A stretch of DNA of 44,677 nucleotides, from contig JAFEGO010000088.1 of NCBI GenBank assembly GCA_018239845.1, positions 1-44,677 of the forward strand. Reading direction: 5' to 3'. This stretch comes from Verrucomicrobiota bacterium (GTDB lineage Bacteria > Verrucomicrobiota > Verrucomicrobiia > Opitutales > Opitutaceae). The translations under genes were made by a program, and so were the position numbers. The notes beneath the pieces were generated by a model. That model saw only the letters and a list, made by a program, of their open reading frames with translations. It had not been told where the DNA came from and ran no database searches. This document shows, piece after piece, positions 8,481-16,216 of this stretch. Each line of letters starts with the position of its first letter. Position 1 is the first letter of the stretch.

Positions 8481-8486
8481 GTCCGC

Positions 8487-9071
8487 ATGCGGAAAAAGAT
8501 CACGATTATCCAGGGGCACCCCGACCGCGCCGGCGGCCACTTCGGCCACGCGTTGGCCGAGGCGTACGCCCGGAGCGCCCGCGCGTCGGGCCATGAGGTC
8601 CGCTGCCTGGAGATCGCCCAGCTGGAGTTTCCGCTGCTGCGCTGCCCCACCGAGTGGAACGACAGCCCGCCCCCCCCGGCCTTGCGCGAGGCGCAGGCGG
8701 CCATCGCTTGGGCCGACCACATCCTCATCATCTTCCCGCTCTGGCTCGGCACCATGCCCGCGCTGCTCAAGGGCTTTTTGGAGCAGGTGCTGCGGCCGGG
8801 CTTCGCGCTCATCTACGAGGGCCACCGGTTTCCCCAGAAGGGTCTCACGGGCAAGTCCGCCCGCGTCGTCGTCACCATGAGCATGCCCGCCTTCTGGTAC
8901 CGCTGGTTTTTCCGCACGCGTGGCGTGAAGGGCATCGAGCGCAACATCCTTCACTTCTGCGGCATCGAGCCGATCCGCGAGACCTTCATCGGCTTGGTCG
9001 AGGGCGGCGATGCGCGTGTGCGCTCGCGCTGGCTGGCCCGCCTCGGCGCCCTGGGTCGCGACGCGGCCTAG
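8487..9071 (+). CDS. NAD(P)H-dependent oxidoreductase, flavodoxin-like fold
   Basis: 194 residues of the flavodoxin_2/NQO1-MdaB type. Visible family features are IIQGHPDRAGGHFGHALAEA at the N-terminus, where the phosphate of FAD/FMN binds, ADHILIIFPLWLGTMPALLK (about 74-93) with the PLWLG flavin loop, and FLEQVLRPGFAL. These enzymes reduce quinones or other electrophiles by two electrons. It lies 6 bases from the nitroreductase, forming a pair of flavin enzymes in the same operon. The C-terminus ends in a short basic stretch. The physiological substrate cannot be assigned. Confidence 0.87.
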   Translation: MRKKITIIQGHPDRAGGHFGHALAEAYARSARASGHEVRCLEIAQLEFPLLRCPTEWNDSPPPPALREAQAAIAWADHILIIFPLWLGTMPALLKGFLEQVLRPGFALIYEGHRFPQKGLTGKSARVVVTMSMPAFWYRWFFRTRGVKGIERNILHFCGIEPIRETFIGLVEGGDARVRSRWLARLGALGRDAA

Positions 9072-9142
9072 CCGAAAAAAAACCTCCGCCGCATGGTTGT
9101 TTTGGGTGTTGTTTGGCCGCCGTGTTCTGCTAAAACGGATGC

Positions 9143-10048
9143 GTGCCTACGCCCGAAGCACGAGCCAAACGCAGTCGCGCCCTGGTCGAGCAGCTCAAGC
9201 GCTCGGACATTTTCCGTGATTATGCCAAGGCGTTTCGCGAGACCACCGGTCTGCCCTTCAATCTCCGGGCCATCGAGGCCTTCGACCTGCCGCACCACGG
9301 CGACCCCAAGGAGAACCCGTTCTGCGCGCTCATGGCCGGCACCAACCAGTCCTGCGCGGCCTGCCTCTCGCTCCAGCGCAAGGTCGAGCAGCAGGCCGGC
9401 ATGGAGCCCAAGACGCTCAAGTGCTTCGCCGGCCTCTGCGACTCCGCCGTGCCCGTGCGGGTGGGGGAGAACCTCGTGGCCTTCCTCCAGACCGGCCAGG
9501 TCCTCCTGCACCGGCCAAATACCCGCGAGTTTAAGAAGCTGACCCGCGAGCTCATCAACCTGGGGGTGACGACCGACCTGAAGCGCCTCGAGGAGGCCTA
9601 CTTCCAGACCCGGGTCCTCGAGCGCAAGCAGTACGAGGCCATGCTGCGGCTCCTCACCGTCTTCTCCCAGCATCTCTCCGTGCTCAGCAACCAGCTGATG
9701 GTCACCGCGGCTCCGGTCGAGTCGCCGATGGTCAGCCGGGCCAAGCTCTTCATCACCGAGCACCAGAACGAGGAGGTCTCGCTCAAGCAGGTCGCCGCCG
9801 CCGTCAACACGAGCGCCTTCTATTTCTGCAAGATGTTCAAGCAGGCCACGGGCCTGACCTTCACCGACTACCTCGCGCGCACCCGCATCGAGAAGGTGAA
9901 GAACCTCCTCCTCAACCCGCACAAGCGCATCAGCGAGGTCGCCTACGAGACGGGCTTCCAGTCGCTCTCGCAGTTCAACCGGGTGTTTCGCCGCGTGACG
10001 GGCCAGTCGCCGACGGTGTGGCGGGCGAAGCTGCCGAAGGCGGGCTGA
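9143..10048 (+). CDS. PocR-domain AraC-family transcriptional regulator
   Basis: 301 residues from a GTG start. A PocR sensory domain (about 10-165) carries a cysteine cluster: NPFCALM, NQSCAACLS and LKCFAGLCDSAV. The C-terminal AraC/XylS DNA-binding domain (about 196-298) has two helix-turn-helix units (VSLKQVAAAVNTSAFYFCKM and RISEVAYETGFQSLSQFNRV). PocR domains sense small molecules in known members; the Cys pattern could bind metal or respond to redox state (inference). It follows the flavin-enzyme operon by 71 bases and probably regulates neighbouring redox genes. Its 3' end overlaps the convergent ion-channel gene by 74 bases. Confidence 0.9.
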   Translation: MPTPEARAKRSRALVEQLKRSDIFRDYAKAFRETTGLPFNLRAIEAFDLPHHGDPKENPFCALMAGTNQSCAACLSLQRKVEQQAGMEPKTLKCFAGLCDSAVPVRVGENLVAFLQTGQVLLHRPNTREFKKLTRELINLGVTTDLKRLEEAYFQTRVLERKQYEAMLRLLTVFSQHLSVLSNQLMVTAAPVESPMVSRAKLFITEHQNEEVSLKQVAAAVNTSAFYFCKMFKQATGLTFTDYLARTRIEKVKNLLLNPHKRISEVAYETGFQSLSQFNRVFRRVTGQSPTVWRAKLPKAG

Positions 10049-10787
10049 CCGCGGTCTCGAGGCGCGCGACCTGCTCCCGCAGCTGGCGCACCTCGTGGAT
10101 CAGGCGGTGGATCTCCGACTCCTCCTTCAGCTGGGTCTTTTCGAGGAAGAAGCTCGCGACATAGGCGGTGAACGTGCCGAAGAAGCTCAGCCCGAAGACC
10201 ACCAGCACCACCGCCACGATGCGCCCCGCCACCGTCACGGGGTAGTGGTCGCCGTAGCCGATGGTCGTGATCGTCGCAAAGGCCCACCACAGCGCGTCGC
10301 CCGCCGAGTGGATGTTCGATCCCGGCGCAGCTCGCTCGAACTCGAAGACCGCGATCGTGGCCGAGAGCACGGCCACCACCGACATCAGCCCGACCATGGC
10401 GAAGGTGCCCTTGGCGCGCTCCGCCGCGAGATGGTCGTACACCGCCTGGAACGAGCGCAGCGCGCGCATGATTCGGAACACCCGGAAGACGCGGCCCCAC
10501 CGCAGCCACCCGATCTCCGGGATGCTGGAAAGCAGGTCGATCCAGCCCAGGCGCCAGAACGCGCGCTTCGAGGGCGCCAGCGCCCAGTGGACGCCGAAAT
10601 CCAGCAGGAAGACCGCGCACACAAAGTCATCCACCCGCCCGAGCAGCGCGCGCGTTTCCGGATCGAGCGTCAGCAACAGCTCCGCCGTGAGCGCGCCCAG
10701 CGAGTAGAGCGAGAGCACGAGCACCGTCAGCTCGAGGTAGATCACACGCCCGTTTTTCCGGGCCGCTTCATGGAGGGTGAGGGTCAT
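9975..10787 (-). CDS. Voltage-gated potassium channel (six-helix ion transporter)
   Basis: 270 residues with six predicted helices. Helix S4 carries six Arg at exact three-residue spacing (R96, R99, R102, R105, R108, R111), the hallmark of a voltage sensor. The selectivity filter TTIGYGD is at 174-180, before the last helix. A charged heptad-like C-terminus (about 216-246) could form a tetrameric coiled coil. The Pro/Ser-rich last 25 residues are encoded in the stretch that overlaps the end of the PocR gene. The length matches KvAP-like bacterial channels. Function: K+ flux across the inner membrane in response to potential. No partner genes are adjacent. Confidence 0.92.
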   Translation of the reverse strand: MTLTLHEAARKNGRVIYLELTVLVLSLYSLGALTAELLLTLDPETRALLGRVDDFVCAVFLLDFGVHWALAPSKRAFWRLGWIDLLSSIPEIGWLRWGRVFRVFRIMRALRSFQAVYDHLAAERAKGTFAMVGLMSVVAVLSATIAVFEFERAAPGSNIHSAGDALWWAFATITTIGYGDHYPVTVAGRIVAVVLVVFGLSFFGTFTAYVASFFLEKTQLKEESEIHRLIHEVRQLREQVARLETAVSPPSAASPATPSATGPSRGETPG

Positions 10788-10934
10788 GGCGTGGGCCGGT
10801 GGCTTCGGATGTAGGGTCCGCCGCGCTCCGAATCAAGGCCGGCGGGGCACACCGCAAGAAATGCGCGGCAATCGCCAACCGGTGCTGAGTCCGTGGCCGG
10901 GGAAAGGGCTAAGGTAAGGCCATCCCTCCCAGCC

Positions 10935-11159
10935 ATGAAAACCGCCCACCGCCCTGAGCCCCGCTTTGAGCCGGCCGAAGCCGACATCCAGAAGTGCGCC
11001 TATTTTCTCTGGCAGGAGGAGGGCTGCCCTGAGGGCCGGGATCTTGAGCTCTGGCTCGCGGCCAAGGAGCTCGTCCGCCACCGCGTGCACGCCGCGCCTC
11101 CCGAACGACCGCCCGGCGGCTCGGGCCGGTCCGCCCCGCACCGGCGGGTGACGTCCTGA
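10935..11159 (+). CDS. Small DUF2934 protein
   Basis: 74 residues from the ATG at 10935. The central segment IQKCAYFLWQEEGCPEGRDL followed by ELWLAAKELV matches the DUF2934 pattern (aliphatic-AY-LW-EG-P-GR-W-AE). The C-terminus is Pro/Gly/Arg-rich. The function is unknown; members are small, often stress-associated soluble proteins. An ATG 42 bases upstream (10893) is possible, but the pyrimidine-rich leader before 10935 resembles those of the neighbouring genes. It precedes the cbb3 cluster by 21 bases and may be transcribed with it. Confidence 0.75.
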   Translation: MKTAHRPEPRFEPAEADIQKCAYFLWQEEGCPEGRDLELWLAAKELVRHRVHAAPPERPPGGSGRSAPHRRVTS

Positions 11160-11180
11160 GGCGACAGACATTTCCACGCC

Positions 11181-11477
11181 ATGTCCGTCATCCCTCTCAC
11201 CATCTTCTTCAGCCTGCTGCTGGCCTGCCTCTTCATGGTGCTGTTCGCCCACGAGCAGCGCCGCCGGCGGGTCGCCAGCGCGGAGCGCGACTCCCTGCTG
11301 CCCCTCGCGGCCGAGAAGCCGCACGTGGCCGACGCCGGCCACGATCACGACCATGATCACGACGATCATGACCACGGGCACGCCGGCCACGGCCACAAGG
11401 GCTGTGGCTGCGCCGACGGCTCGCGCCCGCCCTGCCACGGCTGCCTGAAGCGCACCGCCACTCCGGCCCAACGCTGA
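11181..11477 (+). CDS. CcoS-like small membrane protein with His/Cys-rich metal-binding tail
   Basis: 98 residues. An N-terminal membrane helix (about 3-23) is followed by a basic stretch (QRRRR), in the manner of CcoS, the small protein needed for cofactor insertion in cbb3 oxidase. The rest is unlike classical CcoS: nine His between 54 and 72 alternate with Asp/Gly, then come Cys75, Cys77, Cys85, His86 and Cys88. That composition strongly suggests binding of Cu, Zn or Ni ions. It lies 13 bases before the oxidase gene, which supports copper handling for CuB assembly (inference). By the positive-inside rule the basic stretch suggests the tail is cytoplasmic. CcoS identity rests on position and size only. 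Confidence 0.7.
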   Translation: MSVIPLTIFFSLLLACLFMVLFAHEQRRRRVASAERDSLLPLAAEKPHVADAGHDHDHDHDDHDHGHAGHGHKGCGCADGSRPPCHGCLKRTATPAQR

Positions 11478-11490
11478 TTTTCCACGCATC

Positions 11491-13809
11491 ATGACACCGA
11501 CCACCGGTCAGAAAACCACTATCGAGTTCAACGATGGCATCGTCCGCCAGTTCATGCTCGCCTCCCTCATCTGGGGCATCGTGGGCATGCTCGTCGGCGT
11601 GCTCATCGCCACGCAGCTCAACTACTGGCAGGCCAATTTCGGCCAGGCCTGGCTGAGCTTCGGCCGCCTGCGCCCGCTGCACACCAACGCCGTCATCTTC
11701 GCCTTCGTCGGCAACATGATGTTCGCCGGCATCTACTACTCCACGCAGCGCCTCGTGAAGGCCCGGCTCGCGAGCGATTTCCTGTCGAAGCTCCATTTCT
11801 GGGGCTGGCAGCTCATCATCCTCGGCGCCGCCATCACCCTCCCGCTCGGCCTCACGCGCGGCAAGGAGTACGCCGAGCTCATCTGGCCCATCAACATCGC
11901 CGTCGCCTTCATCTGGGTCGTCTTCGCGGTGAACTTCTTCTGGACGCTCGCGCGCCGCAACGAGAAGTCCCTCTACGTCGCCATCTGGTTCTACATCGCG
12001 ACGATCATCACCGTGGCGATGCTCTACATCGTCAACCACCTCTCGATCCCCACCTCGCTGCTGCACAGCTACCCGGTCTTCGGCGGCGTGCAGGATGGCC
12101 TCGTGCAGTGGTGGTACGGGCACAACGCCGTGGCGTTCTTCCTCACCACGCCGATCCTCGGCATCATGTACTACTTCCTGCCGAAGGCGGCGGAGCGGCC
12201 GGTGTACTCGTACCGGCTGTCGGTGATTCACTTCTGGTCGCTCGTGTTCCTCTACATCTGGGCCGGCCCGCATCACCTTTTGAATACCGCGCTGCCCAAC
12301 TGGCTCCAGCTGCTGGGCATGACGTTCTCCCTCATGCTCTGGGCCCCGTCGTGGGGCGGCATGCTCAACGGCCTGCTCACGTTGCGCGGCGCGTGGGGCA
12401 AGCTCCGCACCGATCCCGTCATCAAGTTCTTTGCCGCGGGTGTCACCTTCTACGGCATGGCGACCTTCGAGGGGCCGCTGCTCTCGATCAAGTCCGTCAA
12501 CGCCCTCGCGCACTACACCGACTGGATCATCGCCCACGTCCACGCCGGCGCCCTCGGTTGGAACGGCTTCATGGCCGCGGGCATGTTCTACTGGCTCGTG
12601 CCGCGGCTGTGGAACAAGCCCCTGTACTCGACCGCCCTGGCCAACCTCCACTTCTGGGTCGGGCTCGTCGGCATCCTCCTCTACGTCTCCGCCATGTGGG
12701 CCTCGGGCATCACGCAGGGCCTGATGCTCAACGCCACCACCGAGGGCGGCACCATCCTGAAGTACCCCAACTTCCTTGAGACGCTCAACGCCATCCGCCC
12801 GCTCATGCTGCTGCGCGTGGTCGGCGGCACGCTCTACCTCACGGGCTTCATCATCATGGGCTACAATATCTGGCGCAGCACCCGCGGCGCGGCGGCCGTC
12901 AACGGCACCATGGAGGTGTACGTCGAGGTCCCGGCCCCCGGCAGCCGGCTTGGCTTCCGCGGCGTCGTCGGCAGCGCTCCGGTGGTCTATACGACCATCA
13001 TCCTCTTCGCGGCCTGCATCTGGATGTTCAGCCACGGCGTCCTGATGTTCCTCGGCTTCTGCGCGGCGGCCGTCACCACCGTGCTCGCCATCGCGCACTT
13101 CGAGAGCCGCGGCAAGGCTTGGGCGGATTGGTACGACAAGCTGCTCGTCAGCGCGCTGCCCTTCACGATCCTCACCTTCCTCGCCGTCGCGGTGGGCGGC
13201 CTGATCCAGATCATCCCCATGATCACGATCGACCGCACCCTCCAGACCGAGGACCGCGTCGCCCGCGTGTACACGCCGCTCGAGCTCGCCGGCCGCGATA
13301 TCTATGTCTCCGAGGGCTGCTATAACTGCCACTCGCAGATGATCCGCACGCTCGTGCCGGATGTGATGCGCTACGGTGACTATTCCCGCCTCGGCGAGTC
13401 GATCTGGGACCACCCCTTCCAGTGGGGCTCCAAGCGCACCGGCCCCGATCTCTCGCGCGTCGGCGGCAAGTACAACCACGCTTGGCACTACGATCACCTC
13501 CAGAATCCCCGCAACATCTCCACCGGCTCCAACATGCCGTCCTACACCTGGTTGATGGAGAAGGACACGGACTACGTCTCGCTCTCCTCCAAGATCCGGG
13601 TGCAGCGCATGCTGGGCGTGCCGTTCCCCGCGTGGTCGCCGGCCATGATCGACTCGCTCGCCAAGGAGCAGGCCAAGGCCATCGCCAAGGAGCTCCGCGC
13701 CGAGGGCCGTTACGTCGATCCCGACAAGGAGGTCGTCGCCCTCATCGCCTATCTCCAGAGCCTCGGCAAGACCTGGGAGCCCACCGGCGCGCCCGCCGCC
13801 AAGCCCTGA
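11491..13809 (+). CDS. ccoNO: cbb3-type cytochrome c oxidase, fused subunits I and II (CcoN-CcoO)
   Basis: 772 residues. The CcoN part (about 15-465) has the low-spin haem ligands His64 and His351, CuB ligands His211, His261 and His262, the high-spin haem ligand His349, and Tyr255 in the place of the cross-linked Tyr. After two further helices (about 497-535) comes the CcoO part: an anchor helix (about 553-580), haem c motif CYNCH (C610, C613, H614) and axial Met682 in GSNMPSYTW. It catalyses reduction of O2 to water with proton pumping, with high O2 affinity. In proteobacteria these are two genes; fused forms are known in some other phyla. First large gene of the cco operon. It starts at ATG 11491 with a pyrimidine-rich leader and no Shine-Dalgarno. 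Confidence 0.95.
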   Translation: MTPTTGQKTTIEFNDGIVRQFMLASLIWGIVGMLVGVLIATQLNYWQANFGQAWLSFGRLRPLHTNAVIFAFVGNMMFAGIYYSTQRLVKARLASDFLSKLHFWGWQLIILGAAITLPLGLTRGKEYAELIWPINIAVAFIWVVFAVNFFWTLARRNEKSLYVAIWFYIATIITVAMLYIVNHLSIPTSLLHSYPVFGGVQDGLVQWWYGHNAVAFFLTTPILGIMYYFLPKAAERPVYSYRLSVIHFWSLVFLYIWAGPHHLLNTALPNWLQLLGMTFSLMLWAPSWGGMLNGLLTLRGAWGKLRTDPVIKFFAAGVTFYGMATFEGPLLSIKSVNALAHYTDWIIAHVHAGALGWNGFMAAGMFYWLVPRLWNKPLYSTALANLHFWVGLVGILLYVSAMWASGITQGLMLNATTEGGTILKYPNFLETLNAIRPLMLLRVVGGTLYLTGFIIMGYNIWRSTRGAAAVNGTMEVYVEVPAPGSRLGFRGVVGSAPVVYTTIILFAACIWMFSHGVLMFLGFCAAAVTTVLAIAHFESRGKAWADWYDKLLVSALPFTILTFLAVAVGGLIQIIPMITIDRTLQTEDRVARVYTPLELAGRDIYVSEGCYNCHSQMIRTLVPDVMRYGDYSRLGESIWDHPFQWGSKRTGPDLSRVGGKYNHAWHYDHLQNPRNISTGSNMPSYTWLMEKDTDYVSLSSKIRVQRMLGVPFPAWSPAMIDSLAKEQAKAIAKELRAEGRYVDPDKEVVALIAYLQSLGKTWEPTGAPAAKP

Positions 13810-13844
13810 TCGTATCCTGATAATCACTTCAAACCGCCATCACC

Positions 13845-14000
13845 ATGTTCCGCCGCATCATTTACGAGGACTGGCAGCTCATCTTCCCCGTCGTGGCCCT
13901 GGTCGCCGCCTCGGTCGTCTTTCTCGCCGCCGGCTGGCGTGCCGCGCGCATGAAGCGCACGGACTCCGACCGCATGGCCCGCATGCCCCTCGATAATTAA
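13845..14000 (+). CDS. ccoQ: CcoQ-like small subunit of cbb3 oxidase
   Basis: 51 residues: MFRRIIYEDWQLIFP, then one membrane helix (about 11-30), then a short basic, Met-containing cytoplasmic tail. The size, single helix and position between ccoNO and ccoP are those of CcoQ (FixQ), which stabilises the assembled oxidase. Sequence conservation in this family is poor, so the call depends on context. It is 35 bases after ccoNO and 6 bases before ccoP. Confidence 0.82.
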   Translation: MFRRIIYEDWQLIFPVVALVAASVVFLAAGWRAARMKRTDSDRMARMPLDN

Positions 14001-14006
14001 TCCGCC

Positions 14007-14582
14007 ATGACGCCTCCTCCCGAAGATCCCAACATCAAGCTCCGCGAGCACTCCTACGACGGCATCCAGGAGTACGACCAGCGCCTGCCCAACTGGTGGC
14101 TCTACACCCTCTACGGCGCCATCGCCTTCTGGATCGTCTATTGGTTCATCGCCATCCAGGCCGGCTCCGTCCAGCCCGACGGCCAGCGGGTGCAGGCGGA
14201 GATGACGCGCATCGCCGCCGTCAAGATGGCCAGCTCCATCGATGTCTCCAACGACGCCAAGTTCTGGGAGATGAGCAAGAACCCGCTCTTCGTGGACGCC
14301 GGTCGCCAGACCTTCAACTCGCTCTGCGTGGCCTGCCACCTCCCGAGCCTGCGCGGCAAGTCCGAGACGCCCACCGCCGTCGGCCCCGACCTCACCGACA
14401 CGGCCTGGCTGCACGGCGGCACGCCGAAGGAGATCTACCACACCGTCTCCGGCGGTGTCCTCGCCAAGGGCATGCCCGCCTGGGAGCCCGTCGTCGGCCA
14501 GAAGAAGACGGCCGAGCTCGTCGCCTACATCCTTAGCCACCACCACGAAGGGGAGACCATCACCGTCCAAGCCTCGAACTAA
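14007..14582 (+). CDS. ccoP: cbb3 oxidase subunit III, mono-haem CcoP
   Basis: 191 residues. The N-terminal CcoP domain (HSYDGIQEYDQRLPNWWLYT, 15-34) is followed by one membrane helix (about 33-51). A single cytochrome c domain has CVACH (C107, C110, H111) and probable axial Met156 in KGMPAW. Classical CcoP has about 300 residues and two haem c groups; this one keeps only one. It would pass electrons from periplasmic donors to the CcoO haem. It ends with a His-rich turn (SHHHEGE). It starts 6 bases after ccoQ, and ccoG begins 34 bases downstream. Confidence 0.92.
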   Translation: MTPPPEDPNIKLREHSYDGIQEYDQRLPNWWLYTLYGAIAFWIVYWFIAIQAGSVQPDGQRVQAEMTRIAAVKMASSIDVSNDAKFWEMSKNPLFVDAGRQTFNSLCVACHLPSLRGKSETPTAVGPDLTDTAWLHGGTPKEIYHTVSGGVLAKGMPAWEPVVGQKKTAELVAYILSHHHEGETITVQASN

Positions 14583-14616
14583 ACCCGCCATCCCCGCCGG
14601 GTTTGCTCAAACCACG

Positions 14617-16092
14617 ATGAGCAACGAACCCACCCATAATCCTCCGCCGCCGGCTCCCCGGCGGTCCGCGCACCAGCCGGTGCGCGATTCCGTCACGACC
14701 ATCGGCGCCGATGGCTCGCGGCCCTTCCTCTATCCCGCCGATGCGCGCGGCCGCTTCACCGGCGCACGCCGCTGGGCGGCGTACCTGCTGATCGCGGTCT
14801 ATCTGCTGCTGCCGTGGATCCCCGTGGGTGGCTACCCCGCGGTGTTCCTCGATGTCGCCGCGCGGCGGTTTCACTTCTTCGGCTTCACCCTGGCGGCGCA
14901 GGATGCGTGGTTGTTGTTCTTCGGCGTCTCCGGCCTCGGCTTCGCGCTGTTTTTCCTGACCGCGCTCTTCGGCCGGCTCTGGTGCGGCTGGGCCTGCCCG
15001 CAGACCGTTTTCCTCGACCATGTGTACCGGCGCATCGAGCGCTGGATCGAGGGTGACGCGCCCGCGCGCCGGGCACTCCACGCCGGGCCGATGACTGGCG
15101 CCCGGTTTTTCCGCAGTGCGGTCAAGCACGCGCTCTACATCGTCGCCTCGCTCGCGATCACGCACCTCTTCCTCGCGTATTTTGTCAGCCTGCCCGAGCT
15201 GTGGAACTACATGCGCGAGGCCCCGGGCGAGCACTGGGCATCCTTCCTCTTCGTCTTCATCGCGGCAGGCGTCCTCTACTTCAACTTCGCCTGGTTCCGC
15301 GAGCAGCTCTGCATCGTGATCTGCCCGTACGGCCGTTTGCAGTCCGCGCTGACGGACGACCACACGATGGTCATCGGCTACGATACGAAGCGCGGCGAGC
15401 CGCGCGGCAAGGTCGGCACGCCCGACGCCGGCGCCTGCATCGACTGCAACCGCTGCGTGCAGGTCTGCCCGACGGGCATCGACATTCGCCACGGCCTCCA
15501 GCTCGAGTGCATCGGCTGCGCCGCCTGCATCGACGCGTGCGACGAGATCATGGTCAAGGTGAAGCGCCCTAAGGGCCTCATCCGCTACGATTCGCTCGCC
15601 GGCCTGAGCGGCCGCGTCACGCGCTGGCTGCGCCCGCGCACCCTGGTGTACGGCGTGCTCCTGCTGGTCGGTGCGGCGGTGGCCACCTTCGCGTTTTCCA
15701 CGGTGAAGCCCGCCGGCTTCCTCGTGTACCGCACGGGCGGCGCGGCCTACTACGTCGGCCCCGACGAGGTGCGCGACCAGTTCATGGTGCGCCTCGTCAA
15801 CAAGCGCACCGTGCCCGCCACGCTGACCGTCGGCCTCGACGGCGTGCCCGCCGGCCTGCGCCAGACCGGCTTCAACGCTCCGGTCACGTTGCCCCCGCTG
15901 GGCGAGACCGTCAGCCCGCTCGTGCTGGTGGTGGACCGCAAGGCCTACCGCGGCCCGTTCAAGTTTACCGTCCGCGTGCAGGATGAGGCGGGGAGCTTTA
16001 CCCTCAGCCGCGAGGTCGAGTTCATGGGCCCCGACGCCCGCCTGCTGAAGGAAGAAGAGGAGGAGGAGCATGAAAAAGACCACCGGCACTAA
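14617..16092 (+). CDS. ccoG: Cytochrome c oxidase accessory protein CcoG (FixG/RdxA)
   Basis: 491 residues from ATG 14617. About five membrane helices with the conserved loop RLWCGWACPQTVFLD after the third. Two ferredoxin-type 4Fe-4S motifs follow: Cys274/277/280/284 (CIDCNRCVQVCP) and Cys298/301/304/308 (CIGCAACIDACD). The C-terminal immunoglobulin-like FixG domain (about 360-480) is present. CcoG reduces Cu(II) to Cu(I) for delivery to the CuB site of cbb3 oxidase in studied bacteria. The C-terminus ends in a run of Glu and His (EEEEEEHEKDHRH). The last 23 bases overlap the next small gene, whose Shine-Dalgarno is inside the Glu run. Confidence 0.95.
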   Translation: MSNEPTHNPPPPAPRRSAHQPVRDSVTTIGADGSRPFLYPADARGRFTGARRWAAYLLIAVYLLLPWIPVGGYPAVFLDVAARRFHFFGFTLAAQDAWLLFFGVSGLGFALFFLTALFGRLWCGWACPQTVFLDHVYRRIERWIEGDAPARRALHAGPMTGARFFRSAVKHALYIVASLAITHLFLAYFVSLPELWNYMREAPGEHWASFLFVFIAAGVLYFNFAWFREQLCIVICPYGRLQSALTDDHTMVIGYDTKRGEPRGKVGTPDAGACIDCNRCVQVCPTGIDIRHGLQLECIGCAACIDACDEIMVKVKRPKGLIRYDSLAGLSGRVTRWLRPRTLVYGVLLLVGAAVATFAFSTVKPAGFLVYRTGGAAYYVGPDEVRDQFMVRLVNKRTVPATLTVGLDGVPAGLRQTGFNAPVTLPPLGETVSPLVLVVDRKAYRGPFKFTVRVQDEAGSFTLSREVEFMGPDARLLKEEEEEEHEKDHRH

Positions 16093-16216
16093 GCTCTGGC
16101 TCTTCGTCGCGCTGGGCTTCGCCTGCCTCGTGACGGCGTATGTCTTCGCCTTCCGCGCCTCGCATGCGGCGCAGATCCAGGACGTGCCCCTTGCGACGCA
16201 GAAGGGCCGGCCGTGA
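16070..16216 (+). CDS. Tiny single-helix protein in the CcoH/FixH position
   Basis: 48 residues: a basic start (MKKTTGTK), one membrane helix (about 9-28), then a short polar tail. The ATG at 16070 lies inside the end of ccoG and is preceded by a strong aggaggag Shine-Dalgarno. The stop overlaps the next start in GTGA. Position and topology (one N-terminal helix between ccoG and ccoI) match CcoH, but CcoH is about 150-170 residues with a periplasmic FixH domain that is absent here. It could be a reduced CcoH or an unrelated assembly factor. Confidence 0.7.
   Translation: MKKTTGTKLWLFVALGFACLVTAYVFAFRASHAAQIQDVPLATQKGRP

Noticed and set aside
11233..13827. 864-codon open frame antisense to ccoNO
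   Set aside because: It is a mirror of the real gene's codon bias, with no domain, signal or start context; ccoNO on the plus strand has intact haem and copper ligands.
13806..13836. Possible FNR-type box (tgatcgtatcctgataatca) between ccoNO and ccoQ
   Set aside because: It does not match TTGAT-N4-ATCAA and lies inside an operon rather than at a promoter.
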